DNA of 64,000 nt from Alteribacillus iranensis (GTDB taxonomy: Bacteria; Bacillota; Bacilli; Bacillales; Marinococcaceae). Below the pieces are notes generated by a model. That model did no database searches. It saw only the letters and a program-made list of their open reading frames with translations, and was not told the origin of the DNA. The position numbers were made by a program, and so were the translations under genes. Position 1 is the first letter of the stretch. Each line of letters opens with the position of its first letter. The stretch is taken from the NCBI RefSeq assembly GCF_900113025.1, contig NZ_FONT01000005.1, positions 62,001 through 126,000 on the forward strand. Reading direction: 5' to 3'. Positions 34,871 through 44,693 of the stretch are shown piece by piece.

Positions 34871-36262
34871 TTATTTTTTATTGAGATTATATTTTTTTAT
34901 CTTTCTCATTAAAGTTGATTGGGGAATCTCCAGTATGTTAGCTGCTTCTCTAGTTGTTTTCGTGTGCTTAACAGCATGCTCAATATAATTTTTCTCTATT
35001 TGTTCCAAGTATTCTCTTAATGGGCCGCTTTCTGCTATTCTTGGCTTATTTGCAAATGGGTCTGCATCTCGGATATTAGCAGGAAGGTCGCCCACACCTA
35101 TTTCTTGATGATCGGACATCACTAAAGTACGCTCCACCACGTTAGATAGTTCTCTAATATTCCCTGGCCATGAATAAGCTTGAAATTCATCTATCGCTTC
35201 TCCAGTAAACCACTTGTTAAAGGTGTATTTTTTGTTATATGAATTTGTGAAGTGTTGAACTAATAAAAAAATGTCGTCTGGGCGTTCTCGTAGTGGGGGG
35301 ACATGTATAGATAAAACATTTAAACGGTAGTAAAGATCGTCTCGAAATTTCTTTTCTTCTACCAGTTTTATTAAATCTTTGTTAGTTGCCGCTATAATTC
35401 GAACATCGGCACTTCTCGTTTCGACTTCCCCGACAGGTAAATACGTTTTGTCTTGAATCAGCTGCAATATCTTTACTTGTAGCGACAGAGGGAGTTCTCC
35501 TATTTCATCTAAAAAAAGTGTACCGCCTTCAGCTACCTCTACCAGGCCAATTTTTCCTTTTTCAGAAGCGCCAGTAAAAGCTCCTTTTTTATACCCGAAT
35601 AATTCGGACTCAAACAAACTTTCCGGGATTGCTCCGCAATTCACTTGAATGAACGGTTGGTTGTACCTGTCACTTAATTTGTGTATGTAGTTGGCGAATA
35701 CATTTTTTCCAACTCCCGTTTCTCCCGTTATTAGTACGGAAGCCTCGACCCCTGCAATCTTCTCAGCCTGTTCTACGGTACGTTTAATCAATGGGTTTTC
35801 TCCCACTAACGATTGGACATCCTCTTCCTCATGATTTATTCTCCGTTCGCGTAATTCTTGAATGTACCTGTTAAGTACCGCTTCCACTTCTTCATATTGA
35901 GTGGATGACACAATGTCCGTGTTCAACTCTCTACCATGGGTCACGACCCATTTTGGGTCTCCATTTTCATCTTTAATCAAGTGACCGCTAACTAAAGACT
36001 TGCTTCCTGTGTTGCCGATATGCTGGATCAGTGATACGGAATGGGGCTCCTCTAACATTAGTTCCGTGATGGACGGAGTAAAAACACCTTCCTTTTCTAA
36101 GTCAAATACATTTCGTTTTAGCAGCTCTTCCCTGCTTTTTTTCAGTATATTACAGCTCGCTTCATTCACCCACACCGTAGTTCCATCCGGCTTTGTAACA
36201 TAAATACCATCGTGTATCGTGTCTAATATTTTTAATAAATCTTCTTTCTCAAGCTCTGTCAC
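34871..36262 (-). CDS. Sigma-54-dependent activator (PAS / AAA+ / Fis-type HTH)
   Basis: 463-aa enhancer-binding protein: PAS (about 5-115), coiled linker (125-145), AAA+ with Walker A GETGVGKN (180-187), canonical GAFTGA (227-232) and Walker B FLDEI (about 250), and a C-terminal helix-turn-helix (REAANILEIPQSTLMRKIKKY). Start GTG 36262 follows CAGGAGGTGG. It diverges from a 2-hydroxyacid dehydrogenase gene with a -24/-12 promoter and is the obvious candidate activator. It resembles the RocR-like protein at 9281 in layout, but the sigma-54 contact loop differs. No -24/-12 promoter was found within the GTATAC cluster downstream. Confidence 0.9.
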   Translation of the reverse strand: MTELEKEDLLKILDTIHDGIYVTKPDGTTVWVNEASCNILKKSREELLKRNVFDLEKEGVFTPSITELMLEEPHSVSLIQHIGNTGSKSLVSGHLIKDENGDPKWVVTHGRELNTDIVSSTQYEEVEAVLNRYIQELRERRINHEEEDVQSLVGENPLIKRTVEQAEKIAGVEASVLITGETGVGKNVFANYIHKLSDRYNQPFIQVNCGAIPESLFESELFGYKKGAFTGASEKGKIGLVEVAEGGTLFLDEIGELPLSLQVKILQLIQDKTYLPVGEVETRSADVRIIAATNKDLIKLVEEKKFRDDLYYRLNVLSIHVPPLRERPDDIFLLVQHFTNSYNKKYTFNKWFTGEAIDEFQAYSWPGNIRELSNVVERTLVMSDHQEIGVGDLPANIRDADPFANKPRIAESGPLREYLEQIEKNYIEHAVKHTKTTREAANILEIPQSTLMRKIKKYNLNKK

Positions 36263-36533
36263 GATCCCACCTCCTGATGACTGATGAACTTCATCCGATC
36301 CATAAATAGATCATAACTTTGTCTCTTGGTTTCTGCAACTGATCCAGTATTGATTGTTTGAACCAAAAATTGATCAATAGTTCTTCATTCGGCTGGAATG
36401 AAGCTGATATACTAATACACTGCACCCTTTTACGATTTGGAAGGTAGAAGTAAAAGGTGCTTCGCTTAGCCACTTTCATAAGTTTTTCCCATTTTTAATT
36501 TGTGTCCGCATCTTTTTTTCCCAATCAGCACGA

Positions 36534-36549
36534 TGGAATAAAAATTGCA
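36534..36549 (+). promoter_or_regulatory. Candidate sigma-54 promoter
   Basis: TGGAATAAAAATTGCA keeps the invariant GG and GC 12 bp apart and the TTGCA box; the -24 box deviates (TGGAA for TGGCA). It lies 42 bp upstream of the dehydrogenase start and points toward it. Confidence 0.6.
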
Positions 36550-36590
36550 TATATAAATTAGGTAAAATACCACGATAAGGAGAAATACAT

Positions 36591-37541
36591 ATGTTTTTAT
36601 TTTCCATCCCACATGAGGTAGATGAACAATATATACAACAAGTTAGAGACCTGGTTTCCCCTATGGAAGTCATCGTGCAAGCTGACGTTCATGAAAAAAA
36701 TGTTCCGCTTGATAAAGTAGAAATATTTCTTACTTATGGACAAAACGTGGATAAAGAAACATTAGAAAAAATGCCATCTCTCAAGTGGATTCAAATATTC
36801 CAAACGGGCGTAGAGCAGTTGCCATTGGAGGAGCTTAAAAAAAGGAACATTCTTCTAACAAACATTCAAGATTTTCATAGCATCCCCATTGCAGAATATG
36901 TACTAACTACAATGCTATATTTCACGAGGTCTATTCCAAAGTATTTACATTTACAAAAAAATCAAGATTGGGACCGTACTGAAAAAGATCAGGAAATTTA
37001 TGAAAAAACGGTGGCAATTTTTGGTGCGGGGAAGATAGGCCAGGTTGTGGCAGAGCGTTGCCGCCTACTAGGAATGCATGTAATCGGTGTAAACACAACA
37101 GGCCAGCCAAGACCTAATTTTGATGAAGTGTTTCCGATGTCTCAGAAACATGAAGTGTTAAAGAAGAGTGATTACGTTGTTCTTCTTCTGCCGGCTACAA
37201 AAGATACATACCATGCATTTGGCAAGGAAGAATTTGAGAAAATGAAAAATACCTCCTATCTTATTAATGTAGGACGTGGAACCCTCATAAATCAGGAAGA
37301 GTTAGCAGAGTGCTTGGAGAATGAGGTCATCCGCGGAGCTGCTTTAGATGTCACTGACCCCGAGCCACTTCCAAAAGACCACTTTCTTTGGGAGACAAAA
37401 AATGTTTTAATTACTCCACATATGGCATCCATTACAAACCGGTATATTGAACGGGCTCTTGAAAAAGTGACGCTTAATTGGAATGCATATAAAAGTGGGG
37501 AGACTCCACCCTATTCTATTGACCTGGATCGAGGATACTAA
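36591..37541 (+). CDS. D-isomer-specific 2-hydroxyacid dehydrogenase
   Basis: 316-aa NAD-dependent reductase of 2-oxo acids. The nucleotide-binding GAGKIGQVV is near residue 148, the substrate Arg lies in NVGRGTLIN (about 225), the acidic residue in DVTDPEPL (about 255) and the catalytic His in ITPHMAS (about 280). The N-terminal half contains HSIPIAEYVLTTMLYF, common in the SerA/phosphonate-dehydrogenase-like branch. Substrate unknown. Strong AAGGAG before ATG. Monocistronic, divergent from the sigma-54 activator, with a candidate -24/-12 promoter and a terminator. Confidence 0.88.
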   Translation: MFLFSIPHEVDEQYIQQVRDLVSPMEVIVQADVHEKNVPLDKVEIFLTYGQNVDKETLEKMPSLKWIQIFQTGVEQLPLEELKKRNILLTNIQDFHSIPIAEYVLTTMLYFTRSIPKYLHLQKNQDWDRTEKDQEIYEKTVAIFGAGKIGQVVAERCRLLGMHVIGVNTTGQPRPNFDEVFPMSQKHEVLKKSDYVVLLLPATKDTYHAFGKEEFEKMKNTSYLINVGRGTLINQEELAECLENEVIRGAALDVTDPEPLPKDHFLWETKNVLITPHMASITNRYIERALEKVTLNWNAYKSGETPPYSIDLDRGY

Positions 37542-37632
37542 TATCTGAATTTGGTTAAGTCAATATGACTTTCATTCCAGCAGTTACTTACATCTTCAGC
37601 GAAAAGCCCTAAAGAGGCAAGTAACAGTATAA

Positions 37633-37680
37633 ATCTCCACCGTTACCATCCATTCATATTACCGGTGGAGATGTTATTTT
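37633..37680 (+). terminator. Terminator after 2-hydroxyacid dehydrogenase
   Basis: ATCTCCACCG / CGGTGGAGAT hairpin with a 20-nt loop followed by GTTATTTT. Confidence 0.75.
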
Positions 37681-37767
37681 AAAGGACTAGACCACCTTAT
37701 TGATGAGTAGATTCGCAAGTGGTTTTATAATTTTAATTCCAATTAATTCAAATTAATAGGTAGTGAT

Positions 37768-38403
37768 TTATGACTTAGCTGCCTTTCCAAGTGCTTCTGT
37801 AAAGGCCTCAACAGGCTGAGCCCCAGACACTGCATACTTACCATCAAAGAGGAAAAACGGAACACCTCGAACCCCCGCCTCTACTCCTTTTTGTTGATCC
37901 AACCTTACTTCATCTAGGTAACCGTCTCCATCGAGGATTTTGGCTGCCTCTTCTTTATCTAATCCAATGTCGTCAGCTAGGGAGACTAGGGTATCATGAT
38001 CACCAATATCTAACCCTTCCGTAAAATAAGCTTTCATCAATCGTTCGGTGAGTAAGTTCATTTTCCCCTGTGTTTTTGCGTAATGAGATAATCGGTGAGC
38101 ATCCGTTGTATTCGTTGGAATGACTTTATCGAATTGATAATCCAAACCAACTTGTTTAGCCTGCTCTGCTACCTGATCATTCATTTGTTTTGCTTTCTCT
38201 ACTGGCATTCCGTATTTACTAGCGAGTCCTTCATGGATACTTTTTCCTGTATTTTTCTTAGCTGAAGGGTCTAATTCAAAGCTTCTAAACTCCACGATCA
38301 CACTATCTTTTCCTTTGAAATTGTCCAACGCTGCTTCTAGCCGTCGTTTCCCAATATAACAAAAAGGACAGACCATATCTGACCACACTTCGATTTTCAT
38401 CAT
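37768..38403 (-). CDS. DsbA-family oxidoreductase, FrnE-like
   Basis: 211-aa cytoplasmic thioredoxin-fold protein with the N-terminal WSDMVCPFCYIGKRRLE (active-site CPFC around residues 12-15), a helical insertion and the cis-Pro segment VRGVPFFLF near 180. FrnE-type proteins are thiol-disulfide oxidoreductases or isomerases of the cytosol; no signal peptide is present. ATG with ATGGAGG upstream; a second in-frame ATG directly follows. Separate transcription unit. Confidence 0.9.
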   Translation of the reverse strand: MMKIEVWSDMVCPFCYIGKRRLEAALDNFKGKDSVIVEFRSFELDPSAKKNTGKSIHEGLASKYGMPVEKAKQMNDQVAEQAKQVGLDYQFDKVIPTNTTDAHRLSHYAKTQGKMNLLTERLMKAYFTEGLDIGDHDTLVSLADDIGLDKEEAAKILDGDGYLDEVRLDQQKGVEAGVRGVPFFLFDGKYAVSGAQPVEAFTEALGKAAKS

Positions 38404-38567
38404 TCGACCTCCATCTTAGATATTGAGTTTATTTTCTACTATTTACTACTCTTTTGCAAAAAATTAGATTTGCTTGTAATCGTTTTATTTCAGGGTAAGA
38501 ATAATAGTTGTTACACTAAGGGGGAAGCACATCCGCTCTTTAAAACTAATAAAAAGGAAGTTGAATT

Positions 38568-39587
38568 ATGGATAATGTAAATGGAAAACAACTAAAAGAT
38601 GTTCGTTATTCTGTTCTAGATTTATCGCCAATTATAGAAGGAAGTACTATTCCAAATTCTTTTGAGAATACTCTTTCTCTTGCTCGGCATGCTGAGAAAT
38701 TAGGTTATTATCGCTATTGGATGGCGGAGCATCATAACATGCCCTTTATTGGGAGCTCTGCAACTTCTGTGCTTATTGGTTATGTTGCCGGCGGTACGAA
38801 TGATATTCGTGTAGGCTCAGGAGGCATTATGCTGCCAAACCATGCTCCACTTGTTATTGCAGAGCAATTTGGTACACTTGAGTCTCTATATCCTGGCCGC
38901 ATCGATCTAGGACTCGGTCGTGCTCCCGGTACAGACCAGAGAACGGCTCAAGCTTTACGACGCAATCCAGAGATCGACGGTCATAATTTCCCACAGCAGC
39001 TCGAGGATTTACGTACGTATTTAGATCCATCTCGTTCTTCCACACCGAGACCTGTCCGAGCTATTCCAGGACAAGGGCTAAATATTCCTGTTTGGCTTCT
39101 CGGTTCCAGTGGTTTCAGTGCACAACTGGCCGGACAGTTAGGGCTCCCATTTGCTTTTGCCAGTCACTTTTCACCAAACAACACACTTCCTGCATTGGAT
39201 TTATATCATCGATCTTTCCAACCATCTGATGTCTTAGACGAGCCTTATGCCATGGTATGCGTCAATGTGGTAGCCGCTGAGACAGATGAAGAAGCGGAGT
39301 ATTTGGGAACCACACTCCATCAACAATTTCTTAACTTAATACGAGGAACTGAAAAACCGCTTCAACCTCCTATTGAAAATTTGGAGGACCAATTAACTCT
39401 CCAGGAACACGCTGCTCTAGAGCAACAATTAGGATCTTCCATATTTGGAAGTGCTAAGACAGTAAAGCGGAAATTACAAGAATTTCTTGATGATACTCAG
39501 GCTGATGAAATAATGATTAACACTCAAATTTATGATCACGATAAACGTCTTCGTTCATACGAAATTGTCTCTCAATTGTTTGATTAA
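38568..39587 (+). CDS. LLM-class flavin-dependent oxidoreductase (luciferase-like)
   Basis: 339 aa of the luciferase-like monooxygenase family. The N-terminal strand [21 protein letters not shown] near residue 50, [13 protein letters not shown] and [16 protein letters not shown] are hallmarks of the group that includes B. subtilis YwcH. It uses reduced flavin supplied by another enzyme; the substrate is unknown. AAAAGGAAG before ATG. It is followed after 18 bp by a cyclase-family gene, suggesting a two-gene operon. Confidence 0.88.
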   Translation: MDNVNGKQLKDVRYSVLDLSPIIEGSTIPNSFENTLSLARHAEKLGYYRYWMAEHHNMPFIGSSATSVLIGYVAGGTNDIRVGSGGIMLPNHAPLVIAEQFGTLESLYPGRIDLGLGRAPGTDQRTAQALRRNPEIDGHNFPQQLEDLRTYLDPSRSSTPRPVRAIPGQGLNIPVWLLGSSGFSAQLAGQLGLPFAFASHFSPNNTLPALDLYHRSFQPSDVLDEPYAMVCVNVVAAETDEEAEYLGTTLHQQFLNLIRGTEKPLQPPIENLEDQLTLQEHAALEQQLGSSIFGSAKTVKRKLQEFLDDTQADEIMINTQIYDHDKRLRSYEIVSQLFD

Positions 39588-39605
39588 CCTGAGGAGGGAT
39601 ATCTC

Positions 39606-40271
39606 TTGAATTATTCTAAGGTTATTGACTTGTCTATACCTGTCACAAATGACACTCCCGTCTTCCCAGGTGACCCTAAACCTACCATTTATTCTGCTGC
39701 TTCCATAACAGATGACGGCTACAATGTTAGTAAATTGGAAATAGGATCACATACTGGAACTCACGTCGACTCCCCTTATCATATCATGGAAAATGGTCAT
39801 CGCATGGATGAAACACCATTAGAGCAGTGCATGGGAAAAGGTTTTATCATAAATGCCACGGAAAAAAAACCTGGGACTGGCGTTACATTAAATGAAGTTA
39901 AAGATGATATAGAAAAAGCAGGACCGGGAAAAATTGCTCTTTTTTATACAGGGTGGTCTCACTATTTAGGTACAGAAAAATATTTTAACCATCCATATAT
40001 TACAGAGGAGGTAGTAACAGCCTTATTAGATAAGGGTGTACGAACCTTTTTCATTGACGCGTTAAATATTGATCCACCCACGGGAAATTCATTCGCTTGC
40101 CATGAAGCAATTACAGCGAAAAACGGCATTATCGGAGAAAACTTTACTAACTTTGATCAATTGGACGTTAAAGATCCCTTCATTATTGCTCTTCCTTTAA
40201 AGCTTGCCGGGCTCGATGGATCACCTGTGCGGGCCGTAGCACTGATAGAACCTCTAACGCAAAGCCAGTGA
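39606..40271 (+). CDS. Cyclase/kynurenine-formamidase-family hydrolase
   Basis: 221 aa with the metal-binding motif HTGTHVDSPYH near residue 55 and a C-terminal EAITAKNGIIGENF, typical of the KynB/cyclase superfamily. Members hydrolyse N-formylkynurenine, isatin or other amides and lactones. No other tryptophan-degradation gene is nearby, so the substrate is unassigned. Start TTG 39606 follows GAGGAGGG. Probably co-transcribed with the luciferase-like gene. Confidence 0.85.
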   Translation: MNYSKVIDLSIPVTNDTPVFPGDPKPTIYSAASITDDGYNVSKLEIGSHTGTHVDSPYHIMENGHRMDETPLEQCMGKGFIINATEKKPGTGVTLNEVKDDIEKAGPGKIALFYTGWSHYLGTEKYFNHPYITEEVVTALLDKGVRTFFIDALNIDPPTGNSFACHEAITAKNGIIGENFTNFDQLDVKDPFIIALPLKLAGLDGSPVRAVALIEPLTQSQ

Positions 40272-40394
40272 CGGTTTTCCATTCGCGGTTGCTGGCTCCA
40301 CTCTTTCATTAAATTTTTACAAAATTAAAAATAATATATTGCATTCCTGCTAAGAAGACTTTATAATATAAGCAAGTTAATAACTGAATAGTTT

Positions 40395-40513
40395 GAATTT
40401 CTCTAGGGTTCCGTTTATCTTAAGATAAAGACTGGTCCGAGAGTAATTTATATGCACTTGGAAGGAAAAGTCCAGTGAAGAATATACCATTCTCGCTGGA
40501 CTTTTCCTTTTTT
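40395..40513 (+). ncRNA. ykkC-class riboswitch with intrinsic terminator, upstream of codBA
   Basis: CTAGGGTTCCG, a short hairpin (TTTATC-TTAA-GATAAA) and GACTGGTCCGAGAG reproduce the conserved 5-prime half of the ykkC RNA of B. subtilis. The 3-prime half (GCAC..GG, then GGAAAAGTCC) is shorter and more diverged. From 40462 a 17-bp stem (AAGGAAAAGTCCAGTGA with TCGCTGGACTTTTCCTT) and a T-tract form a terminator that reuses the aptamer's 3-prime strand, as in a transcriptional on-switch. ykkC subclasses sense guanidine, ppGpp, PRPP or nucleotides; the subclass here is not decided. After it, 40514-40677 holds AAAGGAGG and a five-codon ATG reading frame of doubtful meaning. Confidence 0.8.
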
Positions 40514-40677
40514 AGATTCTAAAGGAGGGGATGCTGTCAGCTGCTTGATTGATTTTCGTTGTCGTGAGATCACTTTGTAAGTCCTTCACTTCGTCATTTT
40601 CATGTGTTATCGGCTCACATTGCATCCACATGTCACACGCCTTATCAATATTATTTTATTGAAAGGAAGGATGAAAG

Positions 40678-41946
40678 ATGGAACGGAAAGACAAGGAGTT
40701 TTCCCTGCAAGCTGTTCCCGCTGCAAATCGTCATGGCTTTTGGAGAATGCTCGTCGTAATGCTTGGGCTAACATTTTTCTCTGCTAGTATGTGGTCTGGT
40801 GGAGAACTCGGAACGGGGCTTACCCTTTCACAGTTTTTGCTTATTGTCTTAGCCGGTAACCTCATTTTAGGTCTCTACACCGGGGCTCTAGCTTTTATAG
40901 CTGCAAAGACAGGGCTCTCTACTCATTTGCTGGCTCGATATGCTTTTGGTGAAAAAGGTTCTTACCTCTCTTCTTTTATGCTTGGAGCTACACAAGTTGG
41001 TTGGTTTGGCGTTGGAGCAGCCATGTTCGCTCTCCCCGTCCAAATTGTTACAGGCATCAACGAGTACGTACTGATTTTCGTTGCTGGAATTCTTATGACA
41101 GCCACAGCTTATTTCGGCATGAAAGCATTAGCTATTCTTAGTTTCATCGCGGTCCCCGCCATTACCATCCTAGGTAGCTTTTCCATATTTCGAGCTGCAG
41201 ACACAGCTGGAGGATGGCAGGCACTCGCTCAATACGAACCAGCGGAAACGATTGGCATTGCTGCTGCCATCACTATATGTATTGGCTCCTTTATTAGCGC
41301 CGGTACTCTCACCCCGGATTTTACCCGTTTTGCTAAAAACAAGTCCTCCGGTGTCCTCACCACTCTTATCGCTTTTTTTATCGGTAACTCTCTCATGTTC
41401 TTTTTTGGGTACATCGGTTCTCTTGCTACAGGAGAATCTGACATTTCTGAAGTAATGTTTACTCAAGGTCTTATTATCCCAGCTATCATTGTATTAGGAT
41501 TAAACATTTGGACGACAAATGACAATGCGTTATATGCTTCCAGTCTAGGCTTTTCGAACATCACCAAAATACACAAAAATAAAGTAGTTATTTTCAATGG
41601 TGTCATAGGTACTGTGTTTGCCATGTGGCTCTATAATAATTTTACCGGGTGGTTAACCTTCTTAGGGTCTTTTCTCCCTCCCATCGGGGCTATTATCTTA
41701 GCTGACTTTTTTATAGTGAATAAAGGGAAATATCGGGCGTTTCACGAAGTAACATTTAAAGCGGTGAAGTGGCCTGCTCTCTCTGCCTGGGGAATCGGAA
41801 TATTGTCAGCTCAATTTGTGCCGGGAATTCCCCCCATTAATGCATTGCTTGCTTCTGCGATATCGTATGTGTTATTAATGAAACTTTTTAAGACTTCCAC
41901 AATGACACCAGATATGCCAACAAATGAAAATAACAAGGTGGTATAA
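40678..41946 (+). CDS. codB: Cytosine permease (NCS1 family)
   Basis: 422 aa with about 12 helices. NCS1 features are GGELGTGLTLSQFL in helix 1, TGLSTHLLARYAFG, TQVGWFGVGAAMFA and TNDNALYASSLGFSN, colinear with E. coli CodB. It imports cytosine with sodium or protons. Start ATG has GAAAGGAAGG. The stop overlaps no gene; codA starts 3 bp later, so the two are translationally linked. Upstream lies the ykkC-class riboswitch. Confidence 0.9.
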   Translation: MERKDKEFSLQAVPAANRHGFWRMLVVMLGLTFFSASMWSGGELGTGLTLSQFLLIVLAGNLILGLYTGALAFIAAKTGLSTHLLARYAFGEKGSYLSSFMLGATQVGWFGVGAAMFALPVQIVTGINEYVLIFVAGILMTATAYFGMKALAILSFIAVPAITILGSFSIFRAADTAGGWQALAQYEPAETIGIAAAITICIGSFISAGTLTPDFTRFAKNKSSGVLTTLIAFFIGNSLMFFFGYIGSLATGESDISEVMFTQGLIIPAIIVLGLNIWTTNDNALYASSLGFSNITKIHKNKVVIFNGVIGTVFAMWLYNNFTGWLTFLGSFLPPIGAIILADFFIVNKGKYRAFHEVTFKAVKWPALSAWGIGILSAQFVPGIPPINALLASAISYVLLMKLFKTSTMTPDMPTNENNKVV

Positions 41947-41949
41947 TCG

Positions 41950-43218
41950 ATGCTTATTAGAAACGCTCGTCTACGCCATAAGAAAGGATTATGGGACCTT
42001 CTAATTAAGGATGGAACCATACAACAAATAGAAGCAAATATCAGTCTAGAGAATGAAGAAACTATTGATGCGAACGGCAGCTTAGTTATTCCTCCCTTTG
42101 TCGATCCTCACATACATTTAGATTCTGTACTAACGGCTGGAGAACCGGAGTGGAATCTGAGCGGTACGTTGTTTGAAGGAATCGAGCGCTGGAGCCAACG
42201 GAGAGAAACACTTTCTGCCACTGATGTGAAAGAACGCGCTACGTTAGCTTTGAAATGGCAAGCTGCCCAAGGAGTTCAATTCGTCCGTACGCATGTAGAT
42301 ATCACGGATCCCCAATTGATTGCGTTAAAGACCCTTCTTGAGTTAAAGGAGGAAATGAGTGATTATCTTGATCTACAAATCGTAGCTTTTCCACAAGAAG
42401 GAATACAGTCATACCCTCAAGGAGAGGAGCTTCTCGAGGAATCACTGCGAATGGGAGCAGACGTAGTGGGAGGAATTCCACACTTTGAATTTACTCGAGA
42501 ATATGGAGTCGACTCTTTACGAACAGCTTTCCAGCTAGCGCAAAAGTACAATCGCCCCGTAGATATCCATTGTGATGAAACCGATGATGAGCAATCACGT
42601 TTTATAGAAGTAGTGGCAGCTGAAGCTCTTCGTTCAGGACTTGGAAAACAAGTGACGGCAAGCCATACTACAGCTATGCACTCTTACAACAACGCTTACA
42701 CAGCAAAGCTGTTTCGCCTGTTGCAGAAAGCAGAAATCAACATTATCGCAAACCCATTAATTAACATTCACTTACAAGGCCGTTTTGATTCTTATCCGAA
42801 ACGTCGTGGTATCACCCGTGTAAAAGAACTTTTAGAAGCCGATATTAACGTTTCTTTTGGACATGATAACATTTCTGATCCATGGTATCCCTTAGGAACG
42901 GGAAACATGCTTCAAGTCCTCCATATGGGAATACATGTCTCTCACTTAATGGGGTATGAAGAAATTAATTCTGCTCTCGATCTTATTACAAATAATAGTG
43001 CTAGGACTTTACAGGTAGAAGAGTCATATGGCATCACCGAAGGGAAACCGGCGAATTTCATTGTGCTAGGTGCAGAAAATGAATTTGAAGCTATACAGAG
43101 ACAAGCTCCTGTTTTATATTCCATACGAAACGGAAGCTTGATATCGCATACCAAACCAGCAGAGACTTTCATACACACCCCTAATAAACAAGAACTTATT
43201 CCTTTCCAAAGACCATAG
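41950..43218 (+). CDS. codA: Cytosine deaminase
   Basis: 422-aa amidohydrolase that deaminates cytosine to uracil and ammonia. Long blocks match E. coli Cod[13 protein letters not shown] (metal His pair), [21 protein letters not shown] (substrate-binding Gln), [12 protein letters not shown] (His and catalytic Glu), HTTAMHSYN and FGHDN (metal Asp). Full length and undamaged. Three bases after codB. Together they salvage exogenous cytosine as a nitrogen and pyrimidine source. Confidence 0.92.
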   Translation: MLIRNARLRHKKGLWDLLIKDGTIQQIEANISLENEETIDANGSLVIPPFVDPHIHLDSVLTAGEPEWNLSGTLFEGIERWSQRRETLSATDVKERATLALKWQAAQGVQFVRTHVDITDPQLIALKTLLELKEEMSDYLDLQIVAFPQEGIQSYPQGEELLEESLRMGADVVGGIPHFEFTREYGVDSLRTAFQLAQKYNRPVDIHCDETDDEQSRFIEVVAAEALRSGLGKQVTASHTTAMHSYNNAYTAKLFRLLQKAEINIIANPLINIHLQGRFDSYPKRRGITRVKELLEADINVSFGHDNISDPWYPLGTGNMLQVLHMGIHVSHLMGYEEINSALDLITNNSARTLQVEESYGITEGKPANFIVLGAENEFEAIQRQAPVLYSIRNGSLISHTKPAETFIHTPNKQELIPFQRP

Positions 43219-43299
43219 TTTTTAGCAGATTAGAGACTTTTAAGTGACACGCCCTTTATAACATAAAAGCGAGCATTCCCAATCCATTCGGGTGCTTAG

Positions 43300-43338
43300 A
43301 ACTTTGCCGAACCTCTATCTATTTCGGCAAAGTTTTTT
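43300..43338 (+). terminator. Terminator after codA
   Basis: AACTTTGCCGAA / TTCGGCAAAGTT hairpin with an 11-nt loop and seven T residues. The remaining spacer to 43575 shows no gene. Confidence 0.9.
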
Positions 43339-43575
43339 TCTTATTCTTCCCAAAATAAATCGTCCAAGGGTTTGGAAAGTATTTTTCTGATGGCTAAACC
43401 TAGCTTTAAACTTGGTTTATATTCACCTAGCTCGATCAACCCCTCTTCTAGCGAGACACTCCGACTCGTTTTGTCCATTTTGTGGTATCTGACTTAAGTT
43501 AACATAGATTTTCATTATAGATTTTTATTAAATACATCTGTAAAATATAGGCATTACTATTGGGGAGGAGAAATT

Positions 43576-44631
43576 ATGTCTTCCACATCTGAGCATTTTC
43601 AACTTTTAAACTCTGAAATTGAGAAGCGTCACTCCTTTGATGATTTGGAAAATATTATTAAATTATGCAAGAGAGGAATGGAACAACTTCGTGAAGATTC
43701 TAACGAGATAACGGAAATCCCCCGTTTTCTCCCCTGCCGAGATATTCTTATCCAGTCCTATGCCATGTTGGATCAATTCGATAACGCACGTGTTACTGCT
43801 GACGAAGCATATAAGGCTGGAACATATCATATCAATGTATATCAGGCTGTTTTGAAGAGAATAGATGAGATGGAGAAAGTTCACTATCATATGTTTGCAT
43901 GTCTTCAAGAAGATCCAGGCTTGCCTGTGGATGAGGTTCGAGAGAGATTGCAATGTGACAAAAAAGCATTGGAATGGTACATAACGAACAGTAAAAACAT
44001 TAGGAAAGAGTGGAAAGAAGACAGCTTGTTCTTACACCTTTCCTCAGAAGAGCATTCGGTAGACCCTGGAATGAAGGCAGCCCTTGTCGATGTAGAAACA
44101 ACAGGCCTCTCTAAAGTAAAAGATGAAATTGTAGAAATTGGTGTCATGTTTGTCCGTATCAATCGAAGAAATGGAGAACTAATGGAGGTTATTGAGGAGT
44201 TAAATGAATTGAATGAACCTAGTTTTCCGATACCAGAAAGGGTATCCAACATTCACGGTATACGTGACGAAGACGTAAAAGGTAAGCAGATCACGTACAA
44301 GCGTTTTGAAAAAGTATTTGCTCAATCTGATCTCATTATCGCTCATAATGCTGGCTTTGACAGCGGTTTTATTCAACGCTATTTCCCATCTACTCAGTTC
44401 AAACCTTGGCACTGTTCCGTTCGAGGGATCCAATGGAAACAATATGGTTTTAAAACGAGGAAACTTGTTGACCTATGTCACTATCACCGTATTACAAACC
44501 ATCAAACACACCGCGCACTAGACGACGTCAAGCTGACACTTGCTTTACTGCAAAAGAAAAACCCCTGGGGAGATTATTATTTAAAAGAACTATTGAAACG
44601 CCCCATCGATTTTCCATTACCTCAAAGCTGA
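43576..44631 (+). CDS. DEDDh exonuclease-domain protein (DnaQ-like) with N-terminal extension
   Basis: 351 aa. The N-terminal ~165 residues are helical, with no recognised domain. The C-terminal half is a 3-5-prime exonuclease domain: motif I ALVDVETTGL (Asp/Glu), motif II IIAHNAGFD (Asp) and motif III HRALDDVKLT (His, Asp). Similar proteins act in repair or as epsilon-like proofreaders; the specific role is unknown. Good GGGGAGGAG site. Monocistronic with a terminator. Confidence 0.85.
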   Translation: MSSTSEHFQLLNSEIEKRHSFDDLENIIKLCKRGMEQLREDSNEITEIPRFLPCRDILIQSYAMLDQFDNARVTADEAYKAGTYHINVYQAVLKRIDEMEKVHYHMFACLQEDPGLPVDEVRERLQCDKKALEWYITNSKNIRKEWKEDSLFLHLSSEEHSVDPGMKAALVDVETTGLSKVKDEIVEIGVMFVRINRRNGELMEVIEELNELNEPSFPIPERVSNIHGIRDEDVKGKQITYKRFEKVFAQSDLIIAHNAGFDSGFIQRYFPSTQFKPWHCSVRGIQWKQYGFKTRKLVDLCHYHRITNHQTHRALDDVKLTLALLQKKNPWGDYYLKELLKRPIDFPLPQS

Positions 44632-44645
44632 TAAAAATAGGAAGA

Positions 44646-44676
44646 AGAGCTTTCCGACGCTGTGCCGGAAAGCTCT
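44646..44676. terminator. Bidirectional terminator between convergent genes
   Basis: AGAGCTTTCCG / CGGAAAGCTCT hairpin with a 9-nt loop, between the exonuclease gene and the convergent aminotransferase. Confidence 0.8.
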
Positions 44677-44693
44677 CCTAAACTATAAATCAT

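Noticed and set aside
36291-36673. Two ~60-codon minus-strand frames between the activator and dehydrogenase genes
   Set aside because: They cross the sigma-54 promoter and the dehydrogenase start and have no credible ribosome binding site.
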